Shown piece after piece: positions 17,285 to 24,552 of a stretch of 34,002 nt of DNA. Each line of letters opens with the position of its first letter. Positions within the stretch are counted from its first letter, which is position 1. Position numbers and translations under genes: made by a program. The DNA comes from Eubacterium sp. GTDB lineage: Bacteria; Bacillota; Clostridia; Oscillospirales; Acutalibacteraceae. The stretch spans positions 1 through 34,002 of the forward strand of contig JAFWKC010000032.1 of NCBI GenBank assembly GCA_017514345.1, given 5' to 3'. The notes beneath the pieces were generated by a model. It did no database searches, was not told the origin of the DNA, and saw nothing but the letters and a program-made list of their open reading frames with translations.

Positions 17285-18206
17285 TTTTAAAAGCGCAAAA
17301 AGCGACATCGAAAAAATCAACTGCTTTTCAAAAAAGAAGCTGAGCGAGGACGAGGTTTATATCTTCACCGTTAAGCTCTGCAACAACGACATCGACCGTG
17401 ATTTTGAAAAGTTTTCCGTTGACGCGCTGAAGGGGCTGCGTCCCCTTTTCATCGGCAAGACGGGCATATTTGACCATTCGATGAAAAGCGCCGACCAGAA
17501 GGCGAGAATATTTGACACGTTTCTTGAAAAGGAAAACGGCTCAACGACTGCCGACGGCGAAGCGCTTTACACGCTAAAGGCGCGCGCCTATATGCTGAAA
17601 AGCGAAGAAAACAAAACTCTCATTGACGAAATCGAAGCGGGCATCAAAAAAGAGGTTTCCGTTTCGTGCTCAATGAACAGCAGCATTTGCTCGATATGCG
17701 GCAAGGACAAGCGCAAGGGCGGCTGTCAGCACGTAAGCGGCAAAAGCTACGGCGAAAAGCTCGCCTATACAATCCTTGACGCTCCGACTGACGCATACGA
17801 GTTCAGCTTTGTTGCCGTTCCAGCACAGCGCGAAGCAGGCGTTACAAAAGCATTTAAACAAAAGGAGTATGATATGGAAAGCATATTAAACACAATAAAG
17901 TCCTGTGCAGGTGAAGTTACGCTTTCAAAGACGCAGGCAGACGAGATTTCCTCGTACATCGACAACCTTAAAGAGGAAGCACAGCTCGGCGAAGCATACA
18001 AAAAGGAGCTGTCGGGCGAGGTGGCAGGAATGCTGTCGCTCGCGCTTCCGCAAATTGACGGCGAGCTGTTCAAATCAATCGTTTCCGTAATGACGGTCAA
18101 GGAGCTGCTCGGCTTCAGAAACGGACTGAAAAAGGAAGCTGTAAAGCCTCAGCTTACTGCTCAGGACAATAAAAAATCTGATAATTATTCACAGTTTAAA
18201 ATTTAG
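17277..18206 (+). CDS. Capsid maturation protease with C-terminal scaffold (XkdF-like)
   Basis: A 309-residue fusion of a head protease and a scaffold. The protease part (about 1-195) has the layout of the S78/U35-type prohead proteases: VYIFTVKLCNNDIDRDFEKFS, GIFDHSMKS with likely catalytic His67, and KKEVSVSCS with likely Ser128 or Ser130. It contains a zinc-type knuckle, CSIC...C.H (Cys138, Cys141, Cys150, His152), seen in clostridial XkdF-like proteins. The C-terminal part (200-309) is helical and Glu/Lys-rich, as scaffolds are, and would be removed on maturation. Ribosome binding site AGGGAGGT at 17261-17268. A second start lies at 17874 (see separate entry). Confidence 0.82.
   Translation: MNDFKSAKSDIEKINCFSKKKLSEDEVYIFTVKLCNNDIDRDFEKFSVDALKGLRPLFIGKTGIFDHSMKSADQKARIFDTFLEKENGSTTADGEALYTLKARAYMLKSEENKTLIDEIEAGIKKEVSVSCSMNSSICSICGKDKRKGGCQHVSGKSYGEKLAYTILDAPTDAYEFSFVAVPAQREAGVTKAFKQKEYDMESILNTIKSCAGEVTLSKTQADEISSYIDNLKEEAQLGEAYKKELSGEVAGMLSLALPQIDGELFKSIVSVMTVKELLGFRNGLKKEAVKPQLTAQDNKKSDNYSQFKI
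17874..18206 (+). CDS. Nested in-frame scaffold ORF within the protease gene
   Basis: ATG 17874 is codon 200 of the protease gene and is preceded six bases upstream by a strong AAAGGAG (17861-17867). It would yield a 110-residue protein equal to the C-terminal scaffold domain. Separate scaffold production from an internal start is known for other phages (lambda C/Nu3). The first residues (MESILNTIKSCAGEVTLSKT) begin exactly where the protease domain ends, which supports use of this start. Confidence 0.6.
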   Translation: MESILNTIKSCAGEVTLSKTQADEISSYIDNLKEEAQLGEAYKKELSGEVAGMLSLALPQIDGELFKSIVSVMTVKELLGFRNGLKKEAVKPQLTAQDNKKSDNYSQFKI

Positions 18207-18215
18207 GAGGTAAAT

Positions 18216-18563
18216 ATGAGTATTTCATACAAAGGCTACAACGCAGGTACACTTACATTCAAGGCGGGTACAGGACTTCAGGTCGGTTATCCCGTAAAAA
18301 TCAATTCAGACGGCGAGGCTGTTCCAGCTTCAAACAACGACGATTTTATCGGCGTTTGCACTGCCGTTCGCGATATCTGGGCAAGCGTTCAGACTGACGG
18401 CTATATCGAGATGCCTTATTCTGGCACTCTTTCTGCCGCAAGCTACAGCACGCTTGTTTCTGACGCTGACCACAAGGTAAAGGCAAACAGCGAGGCAGGC
18501 GCAAGAGTTTACAAGCTCATCAGCCTTGACACCACCAACAAAACGGTAGGATTTATTCTTTAA
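18216..18563 (+). CDS. Probable capsid decoration protein (DUF2190-like)
   Basis: A 115-residue protein starting after a perfect AGGAGG (18205-18210). The sequence is beta-rich, with GTLTFKAGTGLQVGYPVKINSDGEAVPASNNDDFIGVCTAV, the pattern of small capsid stabilisation or decoration proteins placed just before the major capsid gene. It would bind the outer capsid after expansion. The call rests on this pattern and its position between scaffold and coat genes. Confidence 0.65.
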   Translation: MSISYKGYNAGTLTFKAGTGLQVGYPVKINSDGEAVPASNNDDFIGVCTAVRDIWASVQTDGYIEMPYSGTLSAASYSTLVSDADHKVKANSEAGARVYKLISLDTTNKTVGFIL

Positions 18564-18583
18564 TAACACAGGAGGTTAATACT

Positions 18584-19573
18584 ATGTCATATGATAATTT
18601 AAAACTCGAAAAGGAACTGTACACCACAGGCAAAAGCTTTACACAGGCGCTTGAGGGCATTGACCCGTCCGAAAACTACGTCGGCACGCCGCTTGAAGGT
18701 CTTGACGCGTATCAGCGCCAGCTCAAGAGATTTGACATCAAGGTATCGGGTGCGGATTCCGACACCGTTTCAAAGTTTTTCCAGAGCTCTGATTCTGCGG
18801 CGCTCTTCCCAGAGTATATTTCCCGCGCCGTAAGACAGGGTCTTAACGAATCAGACGTGGTAAGCCAGATTGTCGCTACCACGACAAATATCGACTCGCT
18901 CGATTACAGAGCAATCGAAAGTATCGTCGACGACAGCGCGCTCACACAGGAGCACATTATGGAGGGTACATATATTCCTGAAACGAACGTAAGACTCAAG
19001 GACACCCTTACAAAGCTCAACAAGCGCGGCAGAATGCTCGTCGCTTCATACGAAGCAGTCAAGTTCCAGAAGCTCGACATCTTCACAGTAATCCTTAAGC
19101 AAATCGGCGAATACATCGCAAGATGTCAGACTTATGACGCAATCGATACAATCGTTCAGTTAAAGTCAAACGACGTTATCAGCTTCAGCGGCGGCGTTAC
19201 ATACGCAAATCTTGTTGATTTCTGGAATTCCTTTGACCCGTACAAGCTTACAGCTATTATCACGGACAAGGCAACTGTTGCTACTATGCTTAATCTCAGC
19301 GAATTCAAGGACGCCGTTGCAGGACTCAACTTCCACGGCACAGGTTCGATGATTACTCCGTTCGGCGCAAATCTCATCAAGGCTGAATGTATGGCAGGCT
19401 CAGATATGCTCATCGGCGTTGACAAGAACTTTGCACTTGAAAAGGTACAGGCAGGCGACATCGTTACTGACTTTGACAAGCTCATTGACCGTCAGCTTGA
19501 AAGAGCCACGGTAAGCTGTATCGCAGGCTTCTCGCCTATTTTTGAAGGCGCTTCACAGGTAGCATCTTACTAA
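18584..19573 (+). CDS. Phage major capsid protein
   Basis: A 329-residue coat protein, placed after protease/scaffold and decoration genes. It contains FFQSSDSAALFPEYISRAVRQGL, LKDTLTKLNKRGRMLVASYEAVKFQKLDIFTVILKQIGEYIARCQ and GAGSDMLIGVDKNFALE-like turns, consistent with an HK97-fold shell protein of the XkdG type. The N-terminal 60-80 residues may be a delta region. GGAGG at 18571-18575 lies eight bases before the ATG. Codon use is smooth and highly biased, as for a strongly expressed gene. No frameshift. Confidence 0.85.
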   Translation: MSYDNLKLEKELYTTGKSFTQALEGIDPSENYVGTPLEGLDAYQRQLKRFDIKVSGADSDTVSKFFQSSDSAALFPEYISRAVRQGLNESDVVSQIVATTTNIDSLDYRAIESIVDDSALTQEHIMEGTYIPETNVRLKDTLTKLNKRGRMLVASYEAVKFQKLDIFTVILKQIGEYIARCQTYDAIDTIVQLKSNDVISFSGGVTYANLVDFWNSFDPYKLTAIITDKATVATMLNLSEFKDAVAGLNFHGTGSMITPFGANLIKAECMAGSDMLIGVDKNFALEKVQAGDIVTDFDKLIDRQLERATVSCIAGFSPIFEGASQVASY

Positions 19574-19591
19574 TAACCGGAGGTGCTCCGT

Positions 19592-19948
19592 ATGATAAAC
19601 ACTCAACGAGTAAATGAAGCATTATGCACTATTTCGGGACTTACAGCAGAGGAAGTGCAGTCGTATTCGATACTTGTTCAGAACTGCATAAGCGTAGTTG
19701 AAAATGCGCTGACTGACGCAAGCTACGAAAATGACAACAGGGTTATTTTTCTCGCAGCGACAAGAGCGTACTACAACATTTCGCTTACAAAAAACAGCGA
19801 AAGCGGTATAAGAGAATTTACGGCAGGCGACGTAAAAATCAGCACGGAAGCGTCCTCGTCAGATAACGCCCTTACGCTTTACAGAAACGCAGTTGAAGCG
19901 GCAAGCAAAATAGTGCGCGATAACGGTTTCGTATTCAGAGGTGTTTAA
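19592..19948 (+). CDS. Head-tail connector protein, first
   Basis: A 118-residue, helical, mostly acidic protein immediately after the coat gene, the usual place for the adaptor that attaches under the portal (gp6/XkdH type). Helical segments VNEALCTISGLTAEEVQSYSILVQNCISVVENAL and DNRVIFLAATRAYYNISLTK fit an adaptor fold. I chose ATG 19592, eight bases after CGGAGG (19578-19583); the GTG at 19583 overlaps that site. Function is inferred from position and fold pattern. Confidence 0.55.
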   Translation: MINTQRVNEALCTISGLTAEEVQSYSILVQNCISVVENALTDASYENDNRVIFLAATRAYYNISLTKNSESGIREFTAGDVKISTEASSSDNALTLYRNAVEAASKIVRDNGFVFRGV

Positions 19949-19949
19949 T

Positions 19950-20312
19950 ATGGCAGATTTCAGCTGTTCAATAAAAGCTCAGTTACAGAGGGTTGGCAGA
20001 CCGATAACTGTCATAGACAAAAACGGCGGCGAAGAGATAATCTTCGCCGTCGTACAGCAGAGCTGGAGACGAAACAAAACTAATTTTGAGGACAAGGCAG
20101 AAAAGCCAGGCAGAGTTTACAACGAATACTGCGAAATAATCTGTCCGTTTGACTTTGACATAAAAGGCTGTGATAGAAGCACCGTCTTTGTAATCGACGG
20201 CGACAGATATGAGCTTTGCAGAAGCGAGGCAGTAAAGGCGTTCGGCAGAATTCAGTTTTGCCGCGGCATTATAAAAAGAATTTGGGAGGCTGACGAAAAT
20301 GTATTTAACTGA
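19950..20312 (+). CDS. Probable head-closure or connector protein, second
   Basis: A 120-residue protein with a beta-rich body (VIDGDRYELCRSEAVKAFGRIQFCRGIIKR) resembling head-closure/stopper proteins that sit between adaptor and tail. It has five cysteines, unusual for a cytosol-assembled particle protein. ATG 19950 follows AGAGGTG (19937-19943) and is one base after the previous stop. It overlaps the next gene by 14 bp. I do not recognise a specific family; the role is inferred from order. Confidence 0.5.
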   Translation: MADFSCSIKAQLQRVGRPITVIDKNGGEEIIFAVVQQSWRRNKTNFEDKAEKPGRVYNEYCEIICPFDFDIKGCDRSTVFVIDGDRYELCRSEAVKAFGRIQFCRGIIKRIWEADENVFN

Positions 20313-20706
20313 TAAGGTAAGCAGCATTATTTCGCTTCTTTGCGGCGACGAATACTTTGAGGACAAAAAGGTAATTGCCGCCTTCCCCTTTGCATACAAG
20401 CCGACAAGATTCGGCAAAATCATCGTTACCGTGTCGCCGCACGGCATCGAAGCCGAAAACATCAGCGCAGGCGGACACTGCCTATACGGAAAAGCAAGCG
20501 TAAGCGTTGACGTATTCGTTCCGCACGAAACGGGCTCGTCCGTAGTTAACGACGTAATAGAGCATATAATTGACGCCGTCGCGGACACGCGCCCCTGTAC
20601 GATAAAGGTCAGCCCCGTTTCCTCAAAGGACGAGCTGTCCTCCTATACTGCAAGCTGCGTCCTCACATATAAATCATTAATTGAATTCGGAGGTAATAAT
20701 GGCTGA
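20299..20706 (+). CDS. Probable tail-completion/terminator-like protein
   Basis: A 135-residue protein. The end, VSVDVFVPHETGSSVVNDVIEHIIDAVADTRPC followed by TASCVLTYKSLIEFGG, has the helix plus beta pattern of XkdJ or gpU-type proteins that cap the tail tube at the head. If so, it is the only part of a normal tail shaft still present. GGGAGG at 20284-20289 lies nine bases before the ATG. The next small ORF starts inside its last codons. Confidence 0.5.
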   Translation: MYLTDKVSSIISLLCGDEYFEDKKVIAAFPFAYKPTRFGKIIVTVSPHGIEAENISAGGHCLYGKASVSVDVFVPHETGSSVVNDVIEHIIDAVADTRPCTIKVSPVSSKDELSSYTASCVLTYKSLIEFGGNNG

Positions 20707-20806
20707 CACTAACACAACGCTCGGATACTCACAGGCAGAGGAGCTTAGCGAATACTTTGAGCTTGACTCAAGAAGATACGATAATGTGATAAGGGAGGAC
20801 GGATAA
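20699..20806 (+). CDS. 35-codon ORF at the head/baseplate junction
   Basis: Begins at ATG 20699 with a perfect GGAGG at 20689-20693 five bases upstream, overlaps the preceding stop by 8 bp and shares its last base with the next start (TAATG). It encodes 35 residues, acidic, starting MADTNTTLGYSQAEELSEYF and ending with REDG. No family recognised. It may be a linker peptide, a coupling ORF or the remnant of deleted tail genes. It fills exactly the place where sheath, tube and tape measure are expected. Confidence 0.55.
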   Translation: MADTNTTLGYSQAEELSEYFELDSRRYDNVIREDG

Positions 20807-21321
20807 TGACACTGATAAAAATGAGCTACAAGGGATTTGTTTTCAACGTCAATCCATCGTCAATAAAATCAGATTTCTCAAAGAAAATTGAAACAAAGGT
20901 AATCCCCTTCGGTTTTGGCAAAAGCACCGAGGTGTGCAGGCTTCCTGTAGTAATCAGCGGAAGCGGAAAATTCTGTGGCGCTGACGCGGGCGAAAAGGCG
21001 CACGAGCTGATGAGAATATTTGAAAAGGGCGGCGCATCTTATCTATTTGCTCCTCACATCGCGCCGATGAAAGCGTTTTTCACCGACCTTTCGATGAGCG
21101 TTAACGCCGAGGAGGATTGCGTTGACTACACCTTTTCCTTTACGGAGGAATGTACGGAAAAAAAGAGCCGTTATTCGTTCGGCTACACATACGCAAGACG
21201 CGGCGAAAACCTTTATGACATCGCCAACAGATGCTCGGTAAAAAGCGAAAAGCTTTTTGAGGCTAACGACTATATGGATATGTTTTCCGTTCAGGAGGGT
21301 GACAAGGTATGGCTGAGATAA
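20806..21321 (+). CDS. LysM-containing baseplate protein (XkdP/gp53-like)
   Basis: A 171-residue protein. The N-terminal half (1-120: YKGFVFNVNPSSIKSDFSKKI, PVVISGSGKFCG, FFTDLSMSVNAEEDCVDYTFSFTEE) matches the first domain of XkdP/gp53-type baseplate proteins. Residues about 127-171 form a LysM motif (RRGENLYDIANRC...SVQEGDKVWLR). In contractile systems this protein joins hub and tube at the baseplate centre, the LysM often serving protein contacts or peptidoglycan binding. It starts one base into the previous stop and overlaps the next gene by 13 bp. Confidence 0.82.
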   Translation: MTLIKMSYKGFVFNVNPSSIKSDFSKKIETKVIPFGFGKSTEVCRLPVVISGSGKFCGADAGEKAHELMRIFEKGGASYLFAPHIAPMKAFFTDLSMSVNAEEDCVDYTFSFTEECTEKKSRYSFGYTYARRGENLYDIANRCSVKSEKLFEANDYMDMFSVQEGDKVWLR

Positions 21322-22265
21322 GCGCCAGACTTTGCGGAATTTCGGGCGAGGAACAAATCGTACACGACCTGCTTTCGTTTGAGCTTGACAGGGATATAGA
21401 CGCGCCGTGCGACGGGCTTAGAATTACATTTCTCTGCGCCGAAGCGCCGTTTGAAACAGACAGCATCACCGTATTTATTGACGGCGAAAAGGTGTTTTTC
21501 GGCTACTGCGATATGCAAAGAGTAACTGCACACAAAAACGGTTTTGAGGTGTTTATCTACGCGCGCTCCTCTGCCTCGCTTCTTATTGACAACGAGGCAA
21601 AGGCGATTACGTATAATTCGCCCTGCGTTGAAATGCTGTACTTCAACGAGGCAAAACGCTTCGGGTTTAAGAACGAGCTTCCTAATCTTTACTGCAACAA
21701 GGAATACGCAGTATCAAAAGGAGTTTCGTGCTATGCGGCGATAAACAGCTTTCTTCAGACGCTCGCTTCAAAACGCGTTTACGTCAATGCCGAAAACGAG
21801 CTTTATATTCCCGACGGCAGGGGCGAAATAGCTCTTGACGGAGAAAAAATAATCAGGCAGAGCTTATGCATAAACCGCGCAAAGCCGATTGAAAAAATCG
21901 ATTACAAAATCGACGGCGACGCTTCGTACATAAGGCATTATGAAAGCGAATTTGCAAGAGAACGTAAAATCTGCCGTTCGCGCAAGGTCAACATCGCGTC
22001 AATTCCTCCGTGGCAACGCGAATACACGCTTGGCAAAATGATGAAGTCGAGCTTTTCGGATTACTGCAAGGCGGAAATAACGATTGAGGGCATCAGAAGC
22101 TATAAGCTTTACGACAGCCTTAAGCTTCGTTCATTTCCATTCGGCAGCACGGACGGCTTCAGACTTTGTAAAATTACATTAACTCAAAACGAAAACGGTG
22201 CAGAAACGGCGCTCGTTTTCGCAAAGGATTTCGATTTAAAGGAGGTTACGTATGTGGCTGAGTAA
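21309..22265 (+). CDS. Baseplate hub protein (late control gpD / XkdQ-like)
   Basis: A 318-residue hub protein of the gpD/gp27 family, the ring between tube and spike. It shows the family's N-terminal beta domain (DLLSFELDRDIDAPCDGLRITFL, ITVFIDGEKVFFGYCD), a central piece PSVEMLYFN-like with CYAAINSFLQTLASKRVYVNAENELYIPDG, and a C-terminal GIRSYKLYDSLKLRSFPFG close to XkdQ. Length is normal for XkdQ. Ribosome binding site AGGAGGGTGA at 21293-21302. The start overlaps the LysM gene. Confidence 0.85.
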   Translation: MAEISARLCGISGEEQIVHDLLSFELDRDIDAPCDGLRITFLCAEAPFETDSITVFIDGEKVFFGYCDMQRVTAHKNGFEVFIYARSSASLLIDNEAKAITYNSPCVEMLYFNEAKRFGFKNELPNLYCNKEYAVSKGVSCYAAINSFLQTLASKRVYVNAENELYIPDGRGEIALDGEKIIRQSLCINRAKPIEKIDYKIDGDASYIRHYESEFARERKICRSRKVNIASIPPWQREYTLGKMMKSSFSDYCKAEITIEGIRSYKLYDSLKLRSFPFGSTDGFRLCKITLTQNENGAETALVFAKDFDLKEVTYVAE

Positions 22266-22608
22266 AACGATATCAAAGGGCGCCGCCGACAACCGAGCGC
22301 AAAAGGGCTCCGTAACTATTTCGGGCTCGTCATCAGTTGAAGCGCAGTCAAACGCAAACGCAAAAAGCCTAAACACGTACGCGCCGTACGGCTACGCTTC
22401 GTGCGCTCCCGTCGGCGAGGAGGTAATCGTTATGCCATCGCGCGACGGAGAGGTTGCTATCGGCACGAAAACGAAGGAGGCAGGGCTCGATGCAGGCGAA
22501 GTGATGATTTCCTCGCTCGGCGGCGCAAGCATAATACTGAAAAACGACGGAAGCGTGATAATTAACTCGCTTGAAATCGACAAAAACGGGGTGATACACA
22601 GTGGCTGA
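22252..22608 (+). CDS. Short baseplate spike-like protein (gpV-like)
   Basis: A 118-residue protein with an OB-like core (YAPYGYASCAPVGEEVIVMPSRDGEVAIGTK) and beta-helical repeats at the end (GEVMISSLGGASIILKNDGSVIINS-type pattern), the signature of small membrane-piercing spikes such as P2 gpV and XkdR. It follows the hub gene, as in contractile phages. Much shorter than gpV (about 210 residues), so the needle is minimal. GGAGG at 22241-22245. The next gene starts with GTG inside its end. Confidence 0.72.
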   Translation: MWLSKTISKGAADNRAQKGSVTISGSSSVEAQSNANAKSLNTYAPYGYASCAPVGEEVIVMPSRDGEVAIGTKTKEAGLDAGEVMISSLGGASIILKNDGSVIINSLEIDKNGVIHSG

Positions 22609-22939
22609 TAAGCTCATAAACGGCGACTACGAATTAGCAGACGGTCAGTACGCGCTCGTCGAGTGCGACTACACCGAGGAGCTGCTGCAAAACGCATACG
22701 TTTTGTTAAAATCAAAGCGCGGACAGTTTTATCCCAACAAGAATTTCGGCTCAAAAATCTACGCGATTGACAGCGAGCCTGCCGACGAATATCTAAGGGC
22801 ATACGCAGAGCAGGCGCTCGCTTCTCTTGACGGGGTTTACGTCAAGAGCGCACGTTTTGAAAACGGCACGGCAGTTATCAGGCTCGTGCTGAACAACAAG
22901 GAAGGATTGGTGAGAATAAATTTTGAAAATAACGTATGA
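22601..22939 (+). CDS. Baseplate wedge protein gp25-like (XkdS-like)
   Basis: A 112-residue protein. The segment AYVLLKSKRGQFYPNKNFGSKIYAIDSEPADEYLRAYAEQALASLDGVYVKSARFENGTAVIRLVLNN has the gp25/gpW lysozyme-like fold pattern (FpnppfGsxl...yareALx..pgV). In contractile tails gp25 forms the sheath-binding initiation ring of the baseplate. Start is GTG 22601 with GGGGTGA upstream. The 3' end overlaps the gpJ gene by 17 bp. Its presence without a sheath gene is odd. Confidence 0.8.
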   Translation: MADKLINGDYELADGQYALVECDYTEELLQNAYVLLKSKRGQFYPNKNFGSKIYAIDSEPADEYLRAYAEQALASLDGVYVKSARFENGTAVIRLVLNNKEGLVRINFENNV

Positions 22940-23987
22940 CAGAATTCTGAATAATATGCAAAACGCATTTTATGAAATATGCGGCGAAAACGCAGAGCTT
23001 CTCAGCGACATCGGCGCGCGCTTTCAGGCTGTGGCAAGCGAGCTGTTCAACCTTGCCTGCTACAGCGAGCACGTAATGAAGCAGGCGTTCGTTCAGACCG
23101 CAAGCGGCGAGTATCTTGACCGTCATGCTGAGATGCGCGATATGACGCGCAAAACTGCCTCAAAGGCAAGCGGCGAGCTAACGTTTTTCGCAGCAGAGGT
23201 ATCGGAAAACGATATCGAAATACCCGTCGGAACGATTTGCTCGGTTGACGGAAAGGAGTACATCCAGTTTGCCACGACAGAAAGCGCAGTAATCGAAGCA
23301 GGCGAGCTGAGCGTTACCGTTCCAGCTGTGGCGCTGAAGAACGGAAGCGCATACAACGTAAAGGCGGGAAAAATTACGGTCATCGTAAATCCGCCTGGCT
23401 CGGTTGACAGCGTTAACAACGAGTTCGCCTTTTGCGGCGGATACGATAACGAAAGCGACGACGCGCTGAGAAAAAGACTGTTAAGCTCGTACCGCGTGCC
23501 GTCGACGGGACTGTCGCTTCAGAGTATGAAGGAGGGCATAATGAAGCTTGACGACGTTATCGACTGTTACATAACAAAGCCAGGTGTGTTTGCTCTGAAC
23601 GTATACGTAAGGACAAAATCGGGAGAGCTGAGTCAGGAGATATCAGACAGTATTCAGAATTCCCTGCTCTTTTCCTACATATCCCAGATTCATCTGAATA
23701 TTTACGAAGCAAGTCCCGTTGAATACAGTCTGACGGTTACCGTTAATCCTCTTTTCGGCGACAGCGAAAGCGTTATTGACGACATCTTATGCGCCGTAAA
23801 GAATTATACTGACGGCGTGAAAATCGGCGAGAGCATCAGCCTTGCTGAAATACAGTCAGTTGCGGCAAAAGCCGCAGCAGCAGACAACTGTATCGCAACC
23901 TCGCCGCAGGCAGTAAACGGCACGATTGTCGGCAGCGCTTCGACTTATCTTATTCCAGACGAAATAGTGGTGCAATGTTATGAATAG
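22923..23987 (+). CDS. Baseplate J-like protein (XkdT-like)
   Basis: A 354-residue baseplate wedge protein (gpJ family). Visible marks: SGEYLDRHAEMRDMTRKTASKASGELTFFA, IEIPVGTICSVDGKEYIQF, PPGSVDSVNNEFAFCGGYDNESDDALRKRLLSSYR and the C-terminal YSLTVTVNPLFG and ISLAEIQSVAAKAAAAD. The 'GTxxSVDGxxYxt' and 'ESDDxLRxRLL' patterns are typical of XkdT. It starts at TTG 22923. Length is full for the family. Overlaps the DUF2313 gene by 8 bp. Confidence 0.9.
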   Translation: MKITYDRILNNMQNAFYEICGENAELLSDIGARFQAVASELFNLACYSEHVMKQAFVQTASGEYLDRHAEMRDMTRKTASKASGELTFFAAEVSENDIEIPVGTICSVDGKEYIQFATTESAVIEAGELSVTVPAVALKNGSAYNVKAGKITVIVNPPGSVDSVNNEFAFCGGYDNESDDALRKRLLSSYRVPSTGLSLQSMKEGIMKLDDVIDCYITKPGVFALNVYVRTKSGELSQEISDSIQNSLLFSYISQIHLNIYEASPVEYSLTVTVNPLFGDSESVIDDILCAVKNYTDGVKIGESISLAEIQSVAAKAAAADNCIATSPQAVNGTIVGSASTYLIPDEIVVQCYE

Positions 23988-24552
23988 CAGTTTTCAGCGA
24001 ATGAAGGCTCTGCTCGAAAACACGGGGCTTACTTTTTCGCCCGATGGAATTACAATGGCAGAAATATACGCCTACGCGTCTGCAATTGAGTACGTTAGGC
24101 AATATGTAAGCAGCATAGTTAGCGAGGTATTCGCCGACGAATACTCAACTGGAGAAAAATACGCAAAACTGCTTAATCTTGACCTTGACAGATATACTGA
24201 GTCAGAGCTGAAGGACGAAATCAGACGGCGCCTTTCGATGACTTACGGAAGCAGTACGGTTGAAGAATTTGAGGACGCTTTTTCTCAGGTCGGTTCGGGC
24301 GCGTATAATCTCAGGCTCGACTTTTTCAACACGATTCCAGCAATCACCTTCAGAGAGGTTAATAAAGAGGATTTACCGCAGCTCGGCAGATTTATTGAAG
24401 GGTATATAATGATAAGCAACTTTGCAGATTTCAACGGAAACGGTATCAGCTGGAGCTCGTGGGACGCGTGGGAGCAGAGCTTTTACAGGCTTGATACAAT
24501 GAACCTTCCGTTCTTAATTATTGATTATTTAAGGAGTGATTTGATTGAGTAG
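23980..24552 (+). CDS. DUF2313 tail protein (XkdU/YmfQ-like)
   Basis: A 190-residue protein of the DUF2313 type that follows gpJ in PBSX-like and Mu-like phages and completes the baseplate wedge (gpI counterpart). Features: helical start (SSFQRMKALLENTGL), YASAIEYVRQYVSSIVSEVFADEYSTGEKYAKLLNLD, LKDEIRRRLSMTYGSSTVEEFEDAFSQVG. Start ATG overlaps gpJ by 8 bp; the end overlaps the next gene by 8 bp. Intact. Confidence 0.78.
   Translation: MNSSFQRMKALLENTGLTFSPDGITMAEIYAYASAIEYVRQYVSSIVSEVFADEYSTGEKYAKLLNLDLDRYTESELKDEIRRRLSMTYGSSTVEEFEDAFSQVGSGAYNLRLDFFNTIPAITFREVNKEDLPQLGRFIEGYIMISNFADFNGNGISWSSWDAWEQSFYRLDTMNLPFLIIDYLRSDLIE

Noticed and set aside
19983..20588. 201-codon minus-strand ORF opposite connector genes
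   Set aside because: It runs across two overlapping plus-strand genes with good ribosome binding sites; no family features.
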